From Anderseniella sp. (GTDB lineage Bacteria; Pseudomonadota; Alphaproteobacteria; Rhizobiales; Aestuariivirgaceae): a stretch of 64,000 bases of DNA. Shown here in pieces: positions 1-9,180 of the stretch. A model generated the notes under the pieces. That model was not told the origin of the DNA and ran no database searches. It was given only the letters and a program-made list of their open reading frames with translations. A program made the translations under genes and the position numbers. Location of the stretch: the NCBI GenBank assembly GCA_028289645.1, contig JANQOK010000008.1, positions 186,001 through 250,000 on the forward strand. The letters are read 5' to 3'. Position 1 is the first letter of the stretch, and every line of letters starts with the position of its first letter.

Positions 1-1015
1 GGATGTTTTCCAGCGCCACAGCGCACGCCACCGGATGGCCCGAATAGGTGTAGCCGTGGAAGAACTCGCCACCCTTTTCAAAGAAATCGCCGATCAGCTG
101 GTCGGACACCGCGACAGCGCCGATGGGCTGGTAGCCGGACGACAGTCCTTTGGCCATGACCACGATGTCGGGATCAATTCCCATGGTCTGATGACCCCAC
201 CAATTGCCGGTGCGGCCGAAACCGCAGATCACTTCATCGGCGACAATCGGAATCCCGTGTTCGCGGCATACTTTTTGAACATAAGGCCAGTAGCTGTCCG
301 GCGGCACGATCACCCCGCCGGCTCCCTGGATAGGCTCGCCGACAAAGGCTGCCACCTTGTCAGGTCCAAGCTCCTTGATCTTGGCCTCCACTTCCTTCGC
401 CGCCTTCAGGCCGAACTCCTCCGGGTCCATATCGCCTCCGTGCTGGAACCAGTCGGGCTCCAGCACATGATGGAAATTCGGCAGCGGCAGGCCGCCCTGG
501 GCATGCATGGCGGACATGCCGCCAAGCGAGGCTGAGATACAGGTCGAACCATGATAGGCGCGGTGCCGGGAGACGATGTGCTGGCGTTCCGGCTGGCCCT
601 GCACTTCCCAGTAGCGGCGAATGAACCGCACCATGGTATCGTTGGCCTCAGATCCCGAGTTGACGAAGAATATCTGCTTGAAACGGTCAGGCAGCAAGCT
701 GGCAACCTTCTCCGCCAGCAGCGTCGCCGGCACTGTCGTTGTCTTGAAAAACGTATTGTAGAACGGCAGGTCCTGCATCTGCCGGTAAGCCACATCAGCC
801 AGTTCCTTGCGGCCGTAGCCGATGTTGACGCACCAGAGCCCGGCCATGGCATCAAACAGCTTGTTGCCGTTGCCGTCCCAGATGTGCACGCCTTTTGCCT
901 GGGTGATGACGCGGGCCCCGCCTTCTTCGTGCAAGCCCTTATGGTCAGTGAAGGGGTGGAAGTGGTGAGCGTTGTCGGCGGCGACGAGTTCTTCGATGTT
1001 GAGATTCTTGTTCAT
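1..1015 (-). CDS. Class III omega-aminotransferase, C-terminal part beyond window
   Basis: PLP-dependent class III aminotransferase, cut by the left window edge; about 338 N-terminal residues are visible from ATG at 1015. Seen: VNSGSEAND cofactor-binding loop near residue 120, VADEVICGFGRTG near 265, and the PLP Schiff-base lysine at about 289 in MAKGLSSGYQP. The pattern fits the aspartate-aminotransferase family of class III enzymes that move an omega-amino group (putrescine, beta-alanine, GABA or similar) to pyruvate or 2-oxoglutarate. Substrate cannot be set from sequence. It is transcribed away from the Anbu cluster. Confidence 0.9.
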   Translation of the reverse strand, partial: MNKNLNIEELVAADNAHHFHPFTDHKGLHEEGGARVITQAKGVHIWDGNGNKLFDAMAGLWCVNIGYGRKELADVAYRQMQDLPFYNTFFKTTTVPATLLAEKVASLLPDRFKQIFFVNSGSEANDTMVRFIRRYWEVQGQPERQHIVSRHRAYHGSTCISASLGGMSAMHAQGGLPLPNFHHVLEPDWFQHGGDMDPEEFGLKAAKEVEAKIKELGPDKVAAFVGEPIQGAGGVIVPPDSYWPYVQKVCREHGIPIVADEVICGFGRTGNWWGHQTMGIDPDIVVMAKGLSSGYQPIGAVAVSDQLIGDFFEKGGEFFHGYTYSGHPVACAVALENI

Positions 1016-1311
1016 GAATGCACTCCGCAATTCTGATTGACAGACAGGCGCAACGACGGCGCCGTTCACTGTAAAAAGTCATGAGCAGTGCGAGATCAGG
1101 GATTGAAGCCGATGCGGGCACAATGCAGCAGCACTTCGTCTTGCATGACGCGCTTGGCCGTTCCGCCCAGATGCCCGGTTTTGCCAATCCTGAAGAACAT
1201 GACAAAACACTGCCACAATTCTGCGAGCCTTGGCAACAGGATGAAAAATGCATCACCTGTGCGTAAATTTTAGGCTTTCGATTATGTCACAATTGCGTAA
1301 CAGTGTGGTTG
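1016..1311. other. Divergent intergenic region upstream of the Anbu cluster
   Basis: About 296 bases between the outward-reading aminotransferase and ATP-grasp genes. It should hold promoters for both. I found no convincing -35/-10 pair, operator palindrome, RNA gene or coding sequence; short open frames here lack ribosome sites. Confidence 0.5.
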
Positions 1312-2727
1312 ATGGGAGACAATTTCAACGAAATGCTGGAGGCAGACGGCAGTGTTCGCCCGCCTTACGCCCTACTGCACAAGTGGCTGGAAACACAAAC
1401 GCCCACGGACCTGCGGGCCAAGATCCGCGAAGCGGAATCGATCTTTCGCAGGCTTGGCATCACCTTCGCGGTTTATGGCAGTGAAGAGGCTTCTGAACGG
1501 CTGATCCCGTTCGACATCATTCCGCGTATCTTCGCGGCGAGCGAATGGCGGCGTCTTGAGGCCGGCATCGCCCAGCGTGTAGGTGCGTTGAACGCCTTCA
1601 TCGACGACATCTATCACCGCCAGGAGATCGTACGTGCCGGCAAGGTGCCGGGCGACCTGATTGCACAGAACGAGGCATACCTGCCGCAAATGGCCGGCCA
1701 CTCCCCCGCCCGCAGTGTCTATTCGCATATCATCGGAACCGACATCGTTCGCGTGGGCGCTAACGAGTTTTATGTACTGGAAGACAATTGCCGCACACCG
1801 TCTGGCGTGTCCTACATGCTGGAAGACCGCGAAGCGATGATGTTCCTGTTTCCGGACCTGTTCGCCAAGCATCGCGTCGCACCCATCGAACACTATCCCG
1901 AACTGTTGCGGGAGACCCTGGACTCAGTGGCGCCGCCACAATGTGACGGCGAGCCGACCTGCGTTGTGCTGACACCTGGCATCTACAATTCAGCCTTCTT
2001 TGAACACGCCTTTCTGGCCGATGAGATGGGCGTGCAGCTTGTCACCGGCGATGACCTGTTTGTGCAGGACGGCTGGCTGTACATGCGCACTACCCAGTCT
2101 CCGGTCCGCGTGGACGTGGTCTACCGGCGCATTGACGATGACTATCTCGATCCGCTGACATTCAACCCGGCCTCGACACTGGGCGTGCCGGGGATCTTTG
2201 ACATTTACCGGGCCGGACGCGTGACCATTGTCAATGCGCCGGGCGCCGGCATCGCAGATGACAAGGCGGTGTATTCTTTCATGCCGGACATCGTCGAGTT
2301 TTATACCGGCGAGAAGCCGATCCTGAACAATGTGCCGACCTGGAGATGTTCAGACAGCGACTCGCTGGCTTATGTGCTTGACCATCTTGAAGAGCTGGTG
2401 GTGAAGGAGGTCCACGGTTCCGGCGGGTACGGCATGCTTGTCGGACCGACCGCCAGCAAGAAGGAAGTGGCCACCTTCCGCCAGATACTGAAAAAACGGC
2501 CCGGCAATTACATTGCGCAACCCACTCTGGCGCTGTCGTCGTGCCCGACCTTTGTAAAATCCGGGGTTGCGCCGAGACACGTGGACTTGCGGCCGTTTGC
2601 CCTGACCGGTGACCGGTTGCGCATTACACCGGGCGGGTTCACGCGCGTTGCCATGAAACAGGGATCTCTTGTGGTCAACTCCAGCCAGGGAGGCGGCACC
2701 AAGGACACCTGGGTGCTGGAGGACTGA
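1312..2727 (+). CDS. Circularly permuted type 2 ATP-grasp protein (DUF404/DUF407)
   Basis: Predicted cytosolic amidoligase-type ATP-grasp enzyme of 471 residues. Recognisable family segments are FFEHAFLADEMGVQLV near 225, DVVYRRIDDDYLDP near 260, an NAPGAGIADDKAVYSFMP stretch near 320, the VVKEVHGSGGYGMLVGP glycine-rich nucleotide loop near 365, and a conserved C-terminal HVDLRPFALTGDRL. The frame also opens at GTG 1303; ATG 1312 is preferred because MGDNFNEML resembles family N-termini, but neither has a clear ribosome site. First gene of a tight run with alpha-E, transglutaminase and Anbu genes, the usual association of this family. The family is proposed to ligate peptide or amino-acid groups; the substrate is unknown. 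Confidence 0.9.
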   Translation: MGDNFNEMLEADGSVRPPYALLHKWLETQTPTDLRAKIREAESIFRRLGITFAVYGSEEASERLIPFDIIPRIFAASEWRRLEAGIAQRVGALNAFIDDIYHRQEIVRAGKVPGDLIAQNEAYLPQMAGHSPARSVYSHIIGTDIVRVGANEFYVLEDNCRTPSGVSYMLEDREAMMFLFPDLFAKHRVAPIEHYPELLRETLDSVAPPQCDGEPTCVVLTPGIYNSAFFEHAFLADEMGVQLVTGDDLFVQDGWLYMRTTQSPVRVDVVYRRIDDDYLDPLTFNPASTLGVPGIFDIYRAGRVTIVNAPGAGIADDKAVYSFMPDIVEFYTGEKPILNNVPTWRCSDSDSLAYVLDHLEELVVKEVHGSGGYGMLVGPTASKKEVATFRQILKKRPGNYIAQPTLALSSCPTFVKSGVAPRHVDLRPFALTGDRLRITPGGFTRVAMKQGSLVVNSSQGGGTKDTWVLED

Positions 2728-3680
2728 TGCTGTTAGGCCGCACTGCTGCATCGCTGTTCTGGATGGCGCGCTATATGGAGCGGGCGGAGAACATGGCCCG
2801 CCTGATCGAGGTGAGTTACCGCATCTCGCTGATGCCGAAACCGTTCCGCGCCCATCAGGATGACTGGAGCTCCACACTGCGCAGTGCCCATTGCGAGGCA
2901 ACATTTGCCGACAAGTATGATACTGCCAGCCAGGCCAACGTCATCCAGCACCTTGTGCTAGACAGGGAAAACCCGTCAAGCATCCGGTCGAGCATGGAGA
3001 CGGCGCGCAATAACGGCCGTGCGGTGCGCACCGCGCTGAGCCGCGACGTATGGGAATCGCTCAACGCGACCTGGAATGAACTGTCATCAATACGAATGAG
3101 CCAGTTGTCGAGTGACAAACTGCCGGGCTTCCTAGACTGGATCAAACAGCGCTCCATGCTGTTTCGTGGCGCCATGCTCGGCACCGCGCTGCGTCAGGAC
3201 AGTTTTCACTTTTGCCAGGCAGGCACGTTTATCGAAAGGGCTGACAATACTGCGCGCATTCTGGACGTGAAATATCATATCCTGCTGCCGCGCGGCTCGG
3301 GACCCGGTAGTTCAGTGGACCGCCAGCAATGGGCATCCTTGTTGCGCTCGGTATCCGCACATCGCGCTTACAGGTGGGCATATCGGGACGCCAGCTACAA
3401 GCCGTGGAACGTGGCGCAGTTTTTGATCCTGAACCCGGCGATGCCACGCTCCTTGCTGTTTTGCTGTGACTGGATCAGCAACAAGGCGCTGCGCGAGATC
3501 GAAAAGGAGTATGACCTGACGCTGCCCTGTCACGAAACAGCAACCGATATGGAGACCCTTCTAAAGACCGCTAACATGGAAAAGATCTTCCAGGACGGAC
3601 TGCACGAGTTCCTGTCGGATTTCATTGCCAGGAACAATCGGCTGACATCTGAAATAGCAGCGGCGTACAATTTCCCATGA
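2727..3680 (+). CDS. Alpha-E domain protein (DUF403)
   Basis: 317-residue helical protein of the alpha-E family. The N-terminus LLGRTAASLFWMARYMERAE is the family signature, and FIERADNTARILDVKYHILLP near residue 170 is the internal counterpart; both carry the paired Glu-Arg motif. The ATG overlaps the stop of the ATP-grasp gene by one base (TGATG), so translation is probably coupled. Family members almost always travel with circularly permuted ATP-grasp and transglutaminase genes and are sometimes fused to them, so it is likely a partner subunit. No catalytic function is established. Confidence 0.92.
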   Translation: MLLGRTAASLFWMARYMERAENMARLIEVSYRISLMPKPFRAHQDDWSSTLRSAHCEATFADKYDTASQANVIQHLVLDRENPSSIRSSMETARNNGRAVRTALSRDVWESLNATWNELSSIRMSQLSSDKLPGFLDWIKQRSMLFRGAMLGTALRQDSFHFCQAGTFIERADNTARILDVKYHILLPRGSGPGSSVDRQQWASLLRSVSAHRAYRWAYRDASYKPWNVAQFLILNPAMPRSLLFCCDWISNKALREIEKEYDLTLPCHETATDMETLLKTANMEKIFQDGLHEFLSDFIARNNRLTSEIAAAYNFP

Positions 3681-4489
3681 AGATCCATATCCGGCACGCA
3701 ACAACCTATCATTATGACAACCCGGGCTCTCACCTGGTGCAGCGGCTGTACCTGACACCGCGCGACAGCGCCAGCCAGTCGGTGCTTGACTGGGCTATCG
3801 AGGCGCCCGGGATAGAGGGCGCGCTTGAATACGCCGATGCCTTCGGCAATGTGGCCCATCTGACCACACCCCCCGTCGATCTGGCAGAGATCACCGTTGT
3901 CGCAGCCGGCACGGTCAGAACCAGGGACACTGCCGGTGTGACGGGCCATGATACCGGTTCGGTGCCGATCCAGGCCTATCTTGCGAGCACACCGGCGACC
4001 GAAGCCAACGCAGCTATCAAGACGCTGGCGAACAGCCTTGGCCACCTGTCAGGCCTCGAGCAACTGCATTCCCTTTCGGCATCCGTTCTGGACAAGGTGG
4101 ATTACGTCATCGGCGCCACCGATGAGCACACCACTGCCGCGGACGCCATGCGTGACGGCAAGGGTGTGTGCCAGGACCACGCCCATGTTTTCATCTCCGC
4201 AGCGCGGTTGCTGGGTGTGCCGGCGCGGTACGTCTCCGGTTACATGGTGGTGGGGGAAAATGAACTGGCAGAGGCAAGCCATGCCTGGGCAGAGGCCTAT
4301 GTGGTCAACCTGGGGTGGGTGGGCTTTGACGTATCAAACCAGCTCAGCCCAGACGAACGATACGTGCGGGTGGCCACCGGCATGGATGTTTCCGGCGCCA
4401 CGCCGGCGAAAGGGGTTCGCCGCGGTTTGTCGACAAGCGCCGAACGGATGAATGTGGAAGTGCTTGTTGAAAGCATCGCCGAGCAGTAG
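3677..4489 (+). CDS. Transglutaminase-like cysteine peptidase family protein
   Basis: 270 residues. An N-terminal beta domain (MKIHIRHATTYHYDNP...) is followed by a transglutaminase core with a complete triad: Cys165 in GKGVCQDHAHVF, His202 in ASHAWAEAYV and Asp218 in GFDVSNQ. Bacterial members usually act as peptidases or amidases. The ATG overlaps the alpha-E stop by four bases (ATGA). In this neighbourhood it is expected to hydrolyse or transfer the linkage made by the ATP-grasp partner; that role is inference. No signal peptide is seen, so cytosolic action is likely. Confidence 0.93.
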   Translation: MKIHIRHATTYHYDNPGSHLVQRLYLTPRDSASQSVLDWAIEAPGIEGALEYADAFGNVAHLTTPPVDLAEITVVAAGTVRTRDTAGVTGHDTGSVPIQAYLASTPATEANAAIKTLANSLGHLSGLEQLHSLSASVLDKVDYVIGATDEHTTAADAMRDGKGVCQDHAHVFISAARLLGVPARYVSGYMVVGENELAEASHAWAEAYVVNLGWVGFDVSNQLSPDERYVRVATGMDVSGATPAKGVRRGLSTSAERMNVEVLVESIAEQ

Positions 4490-4548
4490 GTTACCGGTGA
4501 TTCCACCAATCCACTTACAGCTCGCCTCTCGCAGCAACCGGTAACTTC

Positions 4549-5283
4549 ATGACATATTGTGTTGGCCTCAAACTTGATCGCGGCCTGGTTATGGCGGCCG
4601 ACACCCGCACCAATGCCGGCCTCGACAACATATCCACCTTCCGCAAGCTGCAGACCTTCGAGGTGCCGGGCGAACGGGTGTTCATAATGATGTCAGCCGG
4701 CAACCTGGCCGTCACCCAGGCGGTTGTCGCCATGCTTGAGGAGAAGTTCGATCACCCGGACGAAGAGGACACAAACGGCAGCCTGAGAACCGTGACCAGC
4801 ATGTTCCAGGCAGCAAAGCTTGTCGGGGAAACCCTGAAGACCGTGCGCCAGGACCATGTCGACCAGGGACTGACCAGCGATGCCTTTTCAGCTTCTTTCA
4901 TCTTTGGCGGACAGATCGGACAGGAAGAGCCCAGGCTCTACCAGATATATTCAGAAGGCAATTTCATCGAGGCCAAGGCAGACACCCCGTTTTTCCAAAT
5001 CGGCGAGCACAAGTACGGCAAGCCGATACTGGACCGGGTCGCCAATCAGGACATGCGGCTGGGCGAGGCTGCAAAGGTGGTATTGCTGTCCTTCGATTCA
5101 ACCATTCGCTCAAATCTCTCCGTCGGCATGCCGATAGACATGGTGGTCTACAACACCGACCATCTGAGCATTGATCGGGTCCGGCGTATCGAACAGGATG
5201 ATCCCTATTTCCGTACCATTTCGGCGAAATGGTCGAAAGCCCTGCGATCGGCGGTTGAGACGATTGAGGAATTCGACATATAG
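4549..5283 (+). CDS. anbu: Anbu-type proteasome-like peptidase (Ntn hydrolase, family T1)
   Basis: 244-residue Anbu (ancestral beta subunit) homologue. The N-terminus MTYCVGLKLDRGLVMAADTR places Thr2 as nucleophile once Met1 is removed; counting Thr as 1, Asp17 and Lys32 (STFRKLQ) complete the proteasome-type active centre. Length and absence of a propeptide fit Anbu rather than HslV or 20S beta subunits. It starts 59 bases after the transglutaminase stop and 16 bases before the hydrolase gene. Known structures show open helical or lock-washer assemblies; physiological substrates are unresolved. No ATPase partner gene lies nearby. Confidence 0.93.
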   Translation: MTYCVGLKLDRGLVMAADTRTNAGLDNISTFRKLQTFEVPGERVFIMMSAGNLAVTQAVVAMLEEKFDHPDEEDTNGSLRTVTSMFQAAKLVGETLKTVRQDHVDQGLTSDAFSASFIFGGQIGQEEPRLYQIYSEGNFIEAKADTPFFQIGEHKYGKPILDRVANQDMRLGEAAKVVLLSFDSTIRSNLSVGMPIDMVVYNTDHLSIDRVRRIEQDDPYFRTISAKWSKALRSAVETIEEFDI

Positions 5284-5299
5284 GGTTTGTTGGTGAGGC

Positions 5300-6124
5300 A
5301 TGCACATGATCGATTTCGAAGCTGAATACAACAACCGTGCCCGCGTACCGGACCATGAGCAGGTGATCGCCGGATGGGTGAACGCCGCCGCGAGCTACCG
5401 CGACGCGGCAGAGTGCGATCCGGACATAGCCTATGGCGACCATGAACGTCAGAAATTCGACTTTTTCCGCGCCAACGGCCGTGATGAGGCGCCCATCGTG
5501 GTCTTCGTCCACGGCGGCTACTGGCAGGCGCTCGACCGGTCCTCTTTCTCACACCTGGCAGCCGGAGTAGCCTCCCACGGGCTGGACATGGCGGTCCCGT
5601 CATACCGGCTGGCGCCGGAAGTCAGCGTGCGCGACATCATAGATGACGTCCGCAGGCTGTGTGTCGCCCTGTGGGACATGCACGGCCGCAAACTGGTCGT
5701 TGCCGGGCACTCGGCCGGCGGACATCTTGCCGCTGCAATGTTTGCCACCGACTGGGCAAGCCACGGCGGCCCGGAAAACCTGGTCAGCGCCGGACTGGGC
5801 ATCTCCGGCCTGTATGACTTGCGCCCTCTCATGCCGACTGCCATCAATCAGCGCATCGGCATCGATCAGGACATTTCGATCGAATGCAGTCCGCTGCTGT
5901 GGCCCTCGCCGCGCAAAGGCCGGTTTGAGGCCTGGGTGGGTGGAGCAGAATCACGCGAATACCACCGCCAAAGCGAAACCCTGGCGGCATGCTGGGGCGG
6001 GGCCGGCATCAAGTGCAACTGGCGTGCCCTGGGTGATGATGACCACTTCACTGTGGTGCGGCATCTGGCCGACCCGGCCAGCGACATGACCCGGGCTCTC
6101 GTCAATTTGTGTGATCCTCAATGA
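5300..6124 (+). CDS. Alpha/beta hydrolase, arylformamidase (kynurenine formamidase)-like
   Basis: 274-residue alpha/beta hydrolase. HGGYW at 71-75 is the oxyanion-hole signature of eukaryotic-type kynurenine formamidases and related carboxylesterases; nucleophile Ser138 lies in GHSAGGH, and GDDDHFTVV near 250 supplies the acid/His end of the triad. No other kynurenine-pathway gene is in the window, so the substrate may be another formamide or ester. It begins 16 bases after the Anbu stop and its own stop overlaps the hpnC start (ATGA). Start could be the first or third codon of MHMIDF. Confidence 0.85.
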   Translation: MHMIDFEAEYNNRARVPDHEQVIAGWVNAAASYRDAAECDPDIAYGDHERQKFDFFRANGRDEAPIVVFVHGGYWQALDRSSFSHLAAGVASHGLDMAVPSYRLAPEVSVRDIIDDVRRLCVALWDMHGRKLVVAGHSAGGHLAAAMFATDWASHGGPENLVSAGLGISGLYDLRPLMPTAINQRIGIDQDISIECSPLLWPSPRKGRFEAWVGGAESREYHRQSETLAACWGGAGIKCNWRALGDDDHFTVVRHLADPASDMTRALVNLCDPQ

Positions 6125-6972
6125 GGGACAGTCTGAACACGGTTGAGACTCCGTCCGGCAAGGGTGCGGCTGACGAGAATTTTCCGGTCGGTTCGTTCCT
6201 GCTGCCGAAGCGGCTGCGCCCGCATGTGATGACCTACTATGCGTTTGCGCGCGCAATCGACGATATTGCCGACAATCCAGACGCTTCGCCCGAGGACAAG
6301 ATTGCCGGGCTCAATGCCATGGACGACGCGCTTCTGGGGCGCACCCAAAACCCGGACGGCTCGGTTGCCAAGGCGACAGCGCTGCGTGCCAGCATGCTCG
6401 AAACAAATGTCGATCTGGCGCACGGCAGCGACCTGGTATCGGCTTTCAGGCAGGATGCGGTAAAGAGCCGCTACAACACCTGGGATGACCTGATCGACTA
6501 TTGCCTGCGCTCGGCATCCCCGGTTGGCCGCTACCTGTTGGAACTGCACGGTGAAAACAAGGCGCACTTTGAGTATTCCGACGCGCTGTGCAATGCGCTG
6601 CAGGTCATCAACCATCTGCAGGACTGCGCCGACGATCTGCGCGAGCTGGACCGGTGCTATCTGCCGCTGGACTGGTGTGCAGAGAACAGGGCCGACATCA
6701 ACATGTTGCTTGAACAGGCATCGCCGCCCGCCCTGCGCGCCGTGCAAATGAAATGCATCGAAAGAACTGAAGACCTGCTCGTGACGGCTGACAAACTGCC
6801 GGGAAAACTGAAGAGCAAGTCACTGGCGATGGAGTCCGGAGTCATCATTTCCATTGCATGGAAACTGGTCGACAAGCTGAAGCGGCTTGATCCGGTGGCC
6901 ACAAGAGTTGAATTGTCCAAACCGCAATTCATGCTTTATGGCCTCAAAGGTGCCATAAAGGGACTGTTGTAA
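6121..6972 (+). CDS. hpnC: Hydroxysqualene synthase HpnC
   Basis: 283-residue squalene/phytoene synthase family enzyme. The first Asp-rich motif DDIAD is at 47-51; the second, in NHLQDCADDLRE near 160-170, is the degenerate form typical of HpnC. In the three-gene bacterial route HpnD makes presqualene diphosphate, HpnC converts it to hydroxysqualene and HpnE reduces that to squalene. The start overlaps the formamidase-like gene by four bases, while hpnD and hpnE lie beyond dxs, so hpnC is the distal member of the upstream transcription unit. Confidence 0.93.
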   Translation: MRDSLNTVETPSGKGAADENFPVGSFLLPKRLRPHVMTYYAFARAIDDIADNPDASPEDKIAGLNAMDDALLGRTQNPDGSVAKATALRASMLETNVDLAHGSDLVSAFRQDAVKSRYNTWDDLIDYCLRSASPVGRYLLELHGENKAHFEYSDALCNALQVINHLQDCADDLRELDRCYLPLDWCAENRADINMLLEQASPPALRAVQMKCIERTEDLLVTADKLPGKLKSKSLAMESGVIISIAWKLVDKLKRLDPVATRVELSKPQFMLYGLKGAIKGLL

Positions 6973-7190
6973 CAGAGATGGGGCGGTGATGCATGCTCCT
7001 GACTAAAGTTTGAAAGACGCGACCAAGGCAGAGGTTGGCTCGTACGCCATATTGGTATAAACAGCGGAGTCTTGTGATGCGACTGTGTCGTGACGCGGAT
7101 CGCGCAATTGCACTTGGACGGTGCCGTGCCTAAGTAAGTGCCGACGCGCCTGACTGATCGAAGAACAACGTAACAGACAAAAGAGCTGAC

Positions 7191-9113
7191 ATGCCAATAT
7201 CGACACCACTGCTTGACACCATTTCCTATCCCGCCGACCTGAGACGGCTGAAGCATGAGGATTTGCTGCAAGTGGCCAGCGAATTGCGTGCCGAAACAAT
7301 TGATGCAGCCTCGGAATCAGGTGGCCACTTCGGCGCTGGGCTGGGGGTCGTAGAGCTGACAGTGGCATTGCACTATGTCTACAACACACCAGCTGACAGG
7401 CTGATCTGGGATGTCAGCCACCAGGCCTATCCGCACAAGATCCTGACCGGCCGCCGGGATCGTATCCGCAAGATTCGCCAGTCCGACGGGCTTTACGGTT
7501 TCACCAAGCGCACCGAAAGCGAATATGATCCGTTTGGCGCTGCGCATTCCTCAACGTCGATCTCCGCCGGCCTCGGCATGGCCGTCGCCCGCGACCTGAA
7601 AGGTGGCGACAATCACGTCATTTCCGTTATCGGAGACGGTTCGATGAGCGCCGGCATGGCGTATGAGGCAATGAACAATGCCGGCGCCCAGGACAGCCGG
7701 ATGCTGGTCATCCTGAACGACAACGGCATGTCGATTGCACCCGGTGTCGGCGCGCTGACCAACTACCTGTCGTGGCTGGTTTCCACGCATCCGTTCCTGT
7801 CGCTGCGCGACATCGCCCTGCAACTGTCCAAGAAGTTTCCCAAGACCCTGCGCAAGGCGGCTGAGCGGGTCGATGAATATGCCCGTGGCATGGTCATGGG
7901 CGGAACGCTGTTCGAGGAACTGGGCTTTTACTATGTGGGTCCGGTCGACGGCCATGACCTTGAGACACTGGTGCCGATCCTGGAGAACATCCGCGAGGCC
8001 AAGGAAGTTGGCCCGGTGCTGCTGCACGTGGTGACGGAAAAAGGCAAAGGCCATCCGTTTGCTGAAACCAACAAGGAAAAGCATCACGCGGTCGGCAAGT
8101 TCGACCCGGTCACCTTCGATGTTAAAAAGGGCAAGTCCAATGCGCCCAGCTACACGTCGGTGTTTGCCCGCTCACTGATCTCGCACGCCGAGAAAGACGA
8201 CAAGATCATCGCCATTACGGCTGCCATGCCGTCAGGCACCGGCGTCGACAAGTTTGAAGAGCATTTCCCTGACCGCACATTCGATGTCGGTATCGCTGAA
8301 CAGCATGCAGTGACCTTTGCCGCCGGCATGGCAACAGAAGGTTTCAAACCGTTTGCGGCGATCTATTCCACCTTCCTGCAGCGGGCCTATGACCAGGTGG
8401 TGCATGATGTGGCACTGCAGAAACTTCCGGTTCGCTTTGCAATCGACCGGGCCGGTCTGGTCGGCCAGGACGGCGCAACCCATGCCGGCAGTTTCGACGT
8501 TGCCTACCTTGCCTGTCTGCCGAACATGATGGTCATGGCGGCCGGAGACGAAGCCGATCTGATGCACATGGTATCGACCGCCGTGGAATATGACGATGGC
8601 CCCTGCGCCTTCCGTTATCCGCGCGGCGAAGGCATGGGCGTCGAAATGCCTGAGTCCGGCACTCCACTTGAGATCGGCAAGGGTCGTATCATGGTTGAGG
8701 GCAACAAGGTGGCGTTGCTCAATCTGGGCGGACGTCTTGGCACCTGCCTGAAGGCGGCCGAGGACCTCAAAGAACGTGGCGTGTCGGTGACGGTCGCCGA
8801 CGCCCGGTTTGCCAAACCGCTGGACACGGACATGATCAACAAGCTGGTGAAGAACCATGAGCTGGTCATCACCATCGAGGAAGGATCAATCGGCGGATTC
8901 TCCAGCCATGTGCTTCACTACCTTGCTGCAAACGGCATGCTGCAGAGCGGCGCGGTGGTCAAGCCGATGACCCTGCCGGATGCATTTATCGGACATGGCG
9001 CGCCTGACTGGCAGTACCGGCAGGCCCGACTGGAAGCCGATGATATTGTCGTGGAAGTGCTGCGCGGCCTTCAACTTGACGAGAAGGTGCTGGAATTCGC
9101 CGCCAGGAGCTGA
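7191..9113 (+). CDS. dxs: 1-deoxy-D-xylulose-5-phosphate synthase
   Basis: 640 residues, normal for Dxs. The thiamine diphosphate motif begins with GDG at 148-150 and ends near MNNAG at 161-165; the transketolase central domain has [15 protein letters not shown] and the family stretch [15 protein letters not shown]. It condenses pyruvate with glyceraldehyde 3-phosphate, the first step of the MEP isoprenoid pathway, so it supplies the farnesyl diphosphate used by the neighbouring hpn genes. A 218-base gap after hpnC suggests its own promoter, though I could not pick one. Only a short gap separates it from hpnD. Confidence 0.98.
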   Translation: MPISTPLLDTISYPADLRRLKHEDLLQVASELRAETIDAASESGGHFGAGLGVVELTVALHYVYNTPADRLIWDVSHQAYPHKILTGRRDRIRKIRQSDGLYGFTKRTESEYDPFGAAHSSTSISAGLGMAVARDLKGGDNHVISVIGDGSMSAGMAYEAMNNAGAQDSRMLVILNDNGMSIAPGVGALTNYLSWLVSTHPFLSLRDIALQLSKKFPKTLRKAAERVDEYARGMVMGGTLFEELGFYYVGPVDGHDLETLVPILENIREAKEVGPVLLHVVTEKGKGHPFAETNKEKHHAVGKFDPVTFDVKKGKSNAPSYTSVFARSLISHAEKDDKIIAITAAMPSGTGVDKFEEHFPDRTFDVGIAEQHAVTFAAGMATEGFKPFAAIYSTFLQRAYDQVVHDVALQKLPVRFAIDRAGLVGQDGATHAGSFDVAYLACLPNMMVMAAGDEADLMHMVSTAVEYDDGPCAFRYPRGEGMGVEMPESGTPLEIGKGRIMVEGNKVALLNLGGRLGTCLKAAEDLKERGVSVTVADARFAKPLDTDMINKLVKNHELVITIEEGSIGGFSSHVLHYLAANGMLQSGAVVKPMTLPDAFIGHGAPDWQYRQARLEADDIVVEVLRGLQLDEKVLEFAARS

Positions 9114-9180
9114 TCTGACGCCTGCTTCAAACAGCGGGCTTGCGATCAAACTGGAACAACGGGCCGGCATCTGGATGATC

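Noticed and set aside
1081-1273. Two short plus-strand frames in the gap before the ATP-grasp gene
   Set aside because: Overlapping frames, no ribosome sites, no family resemblance.
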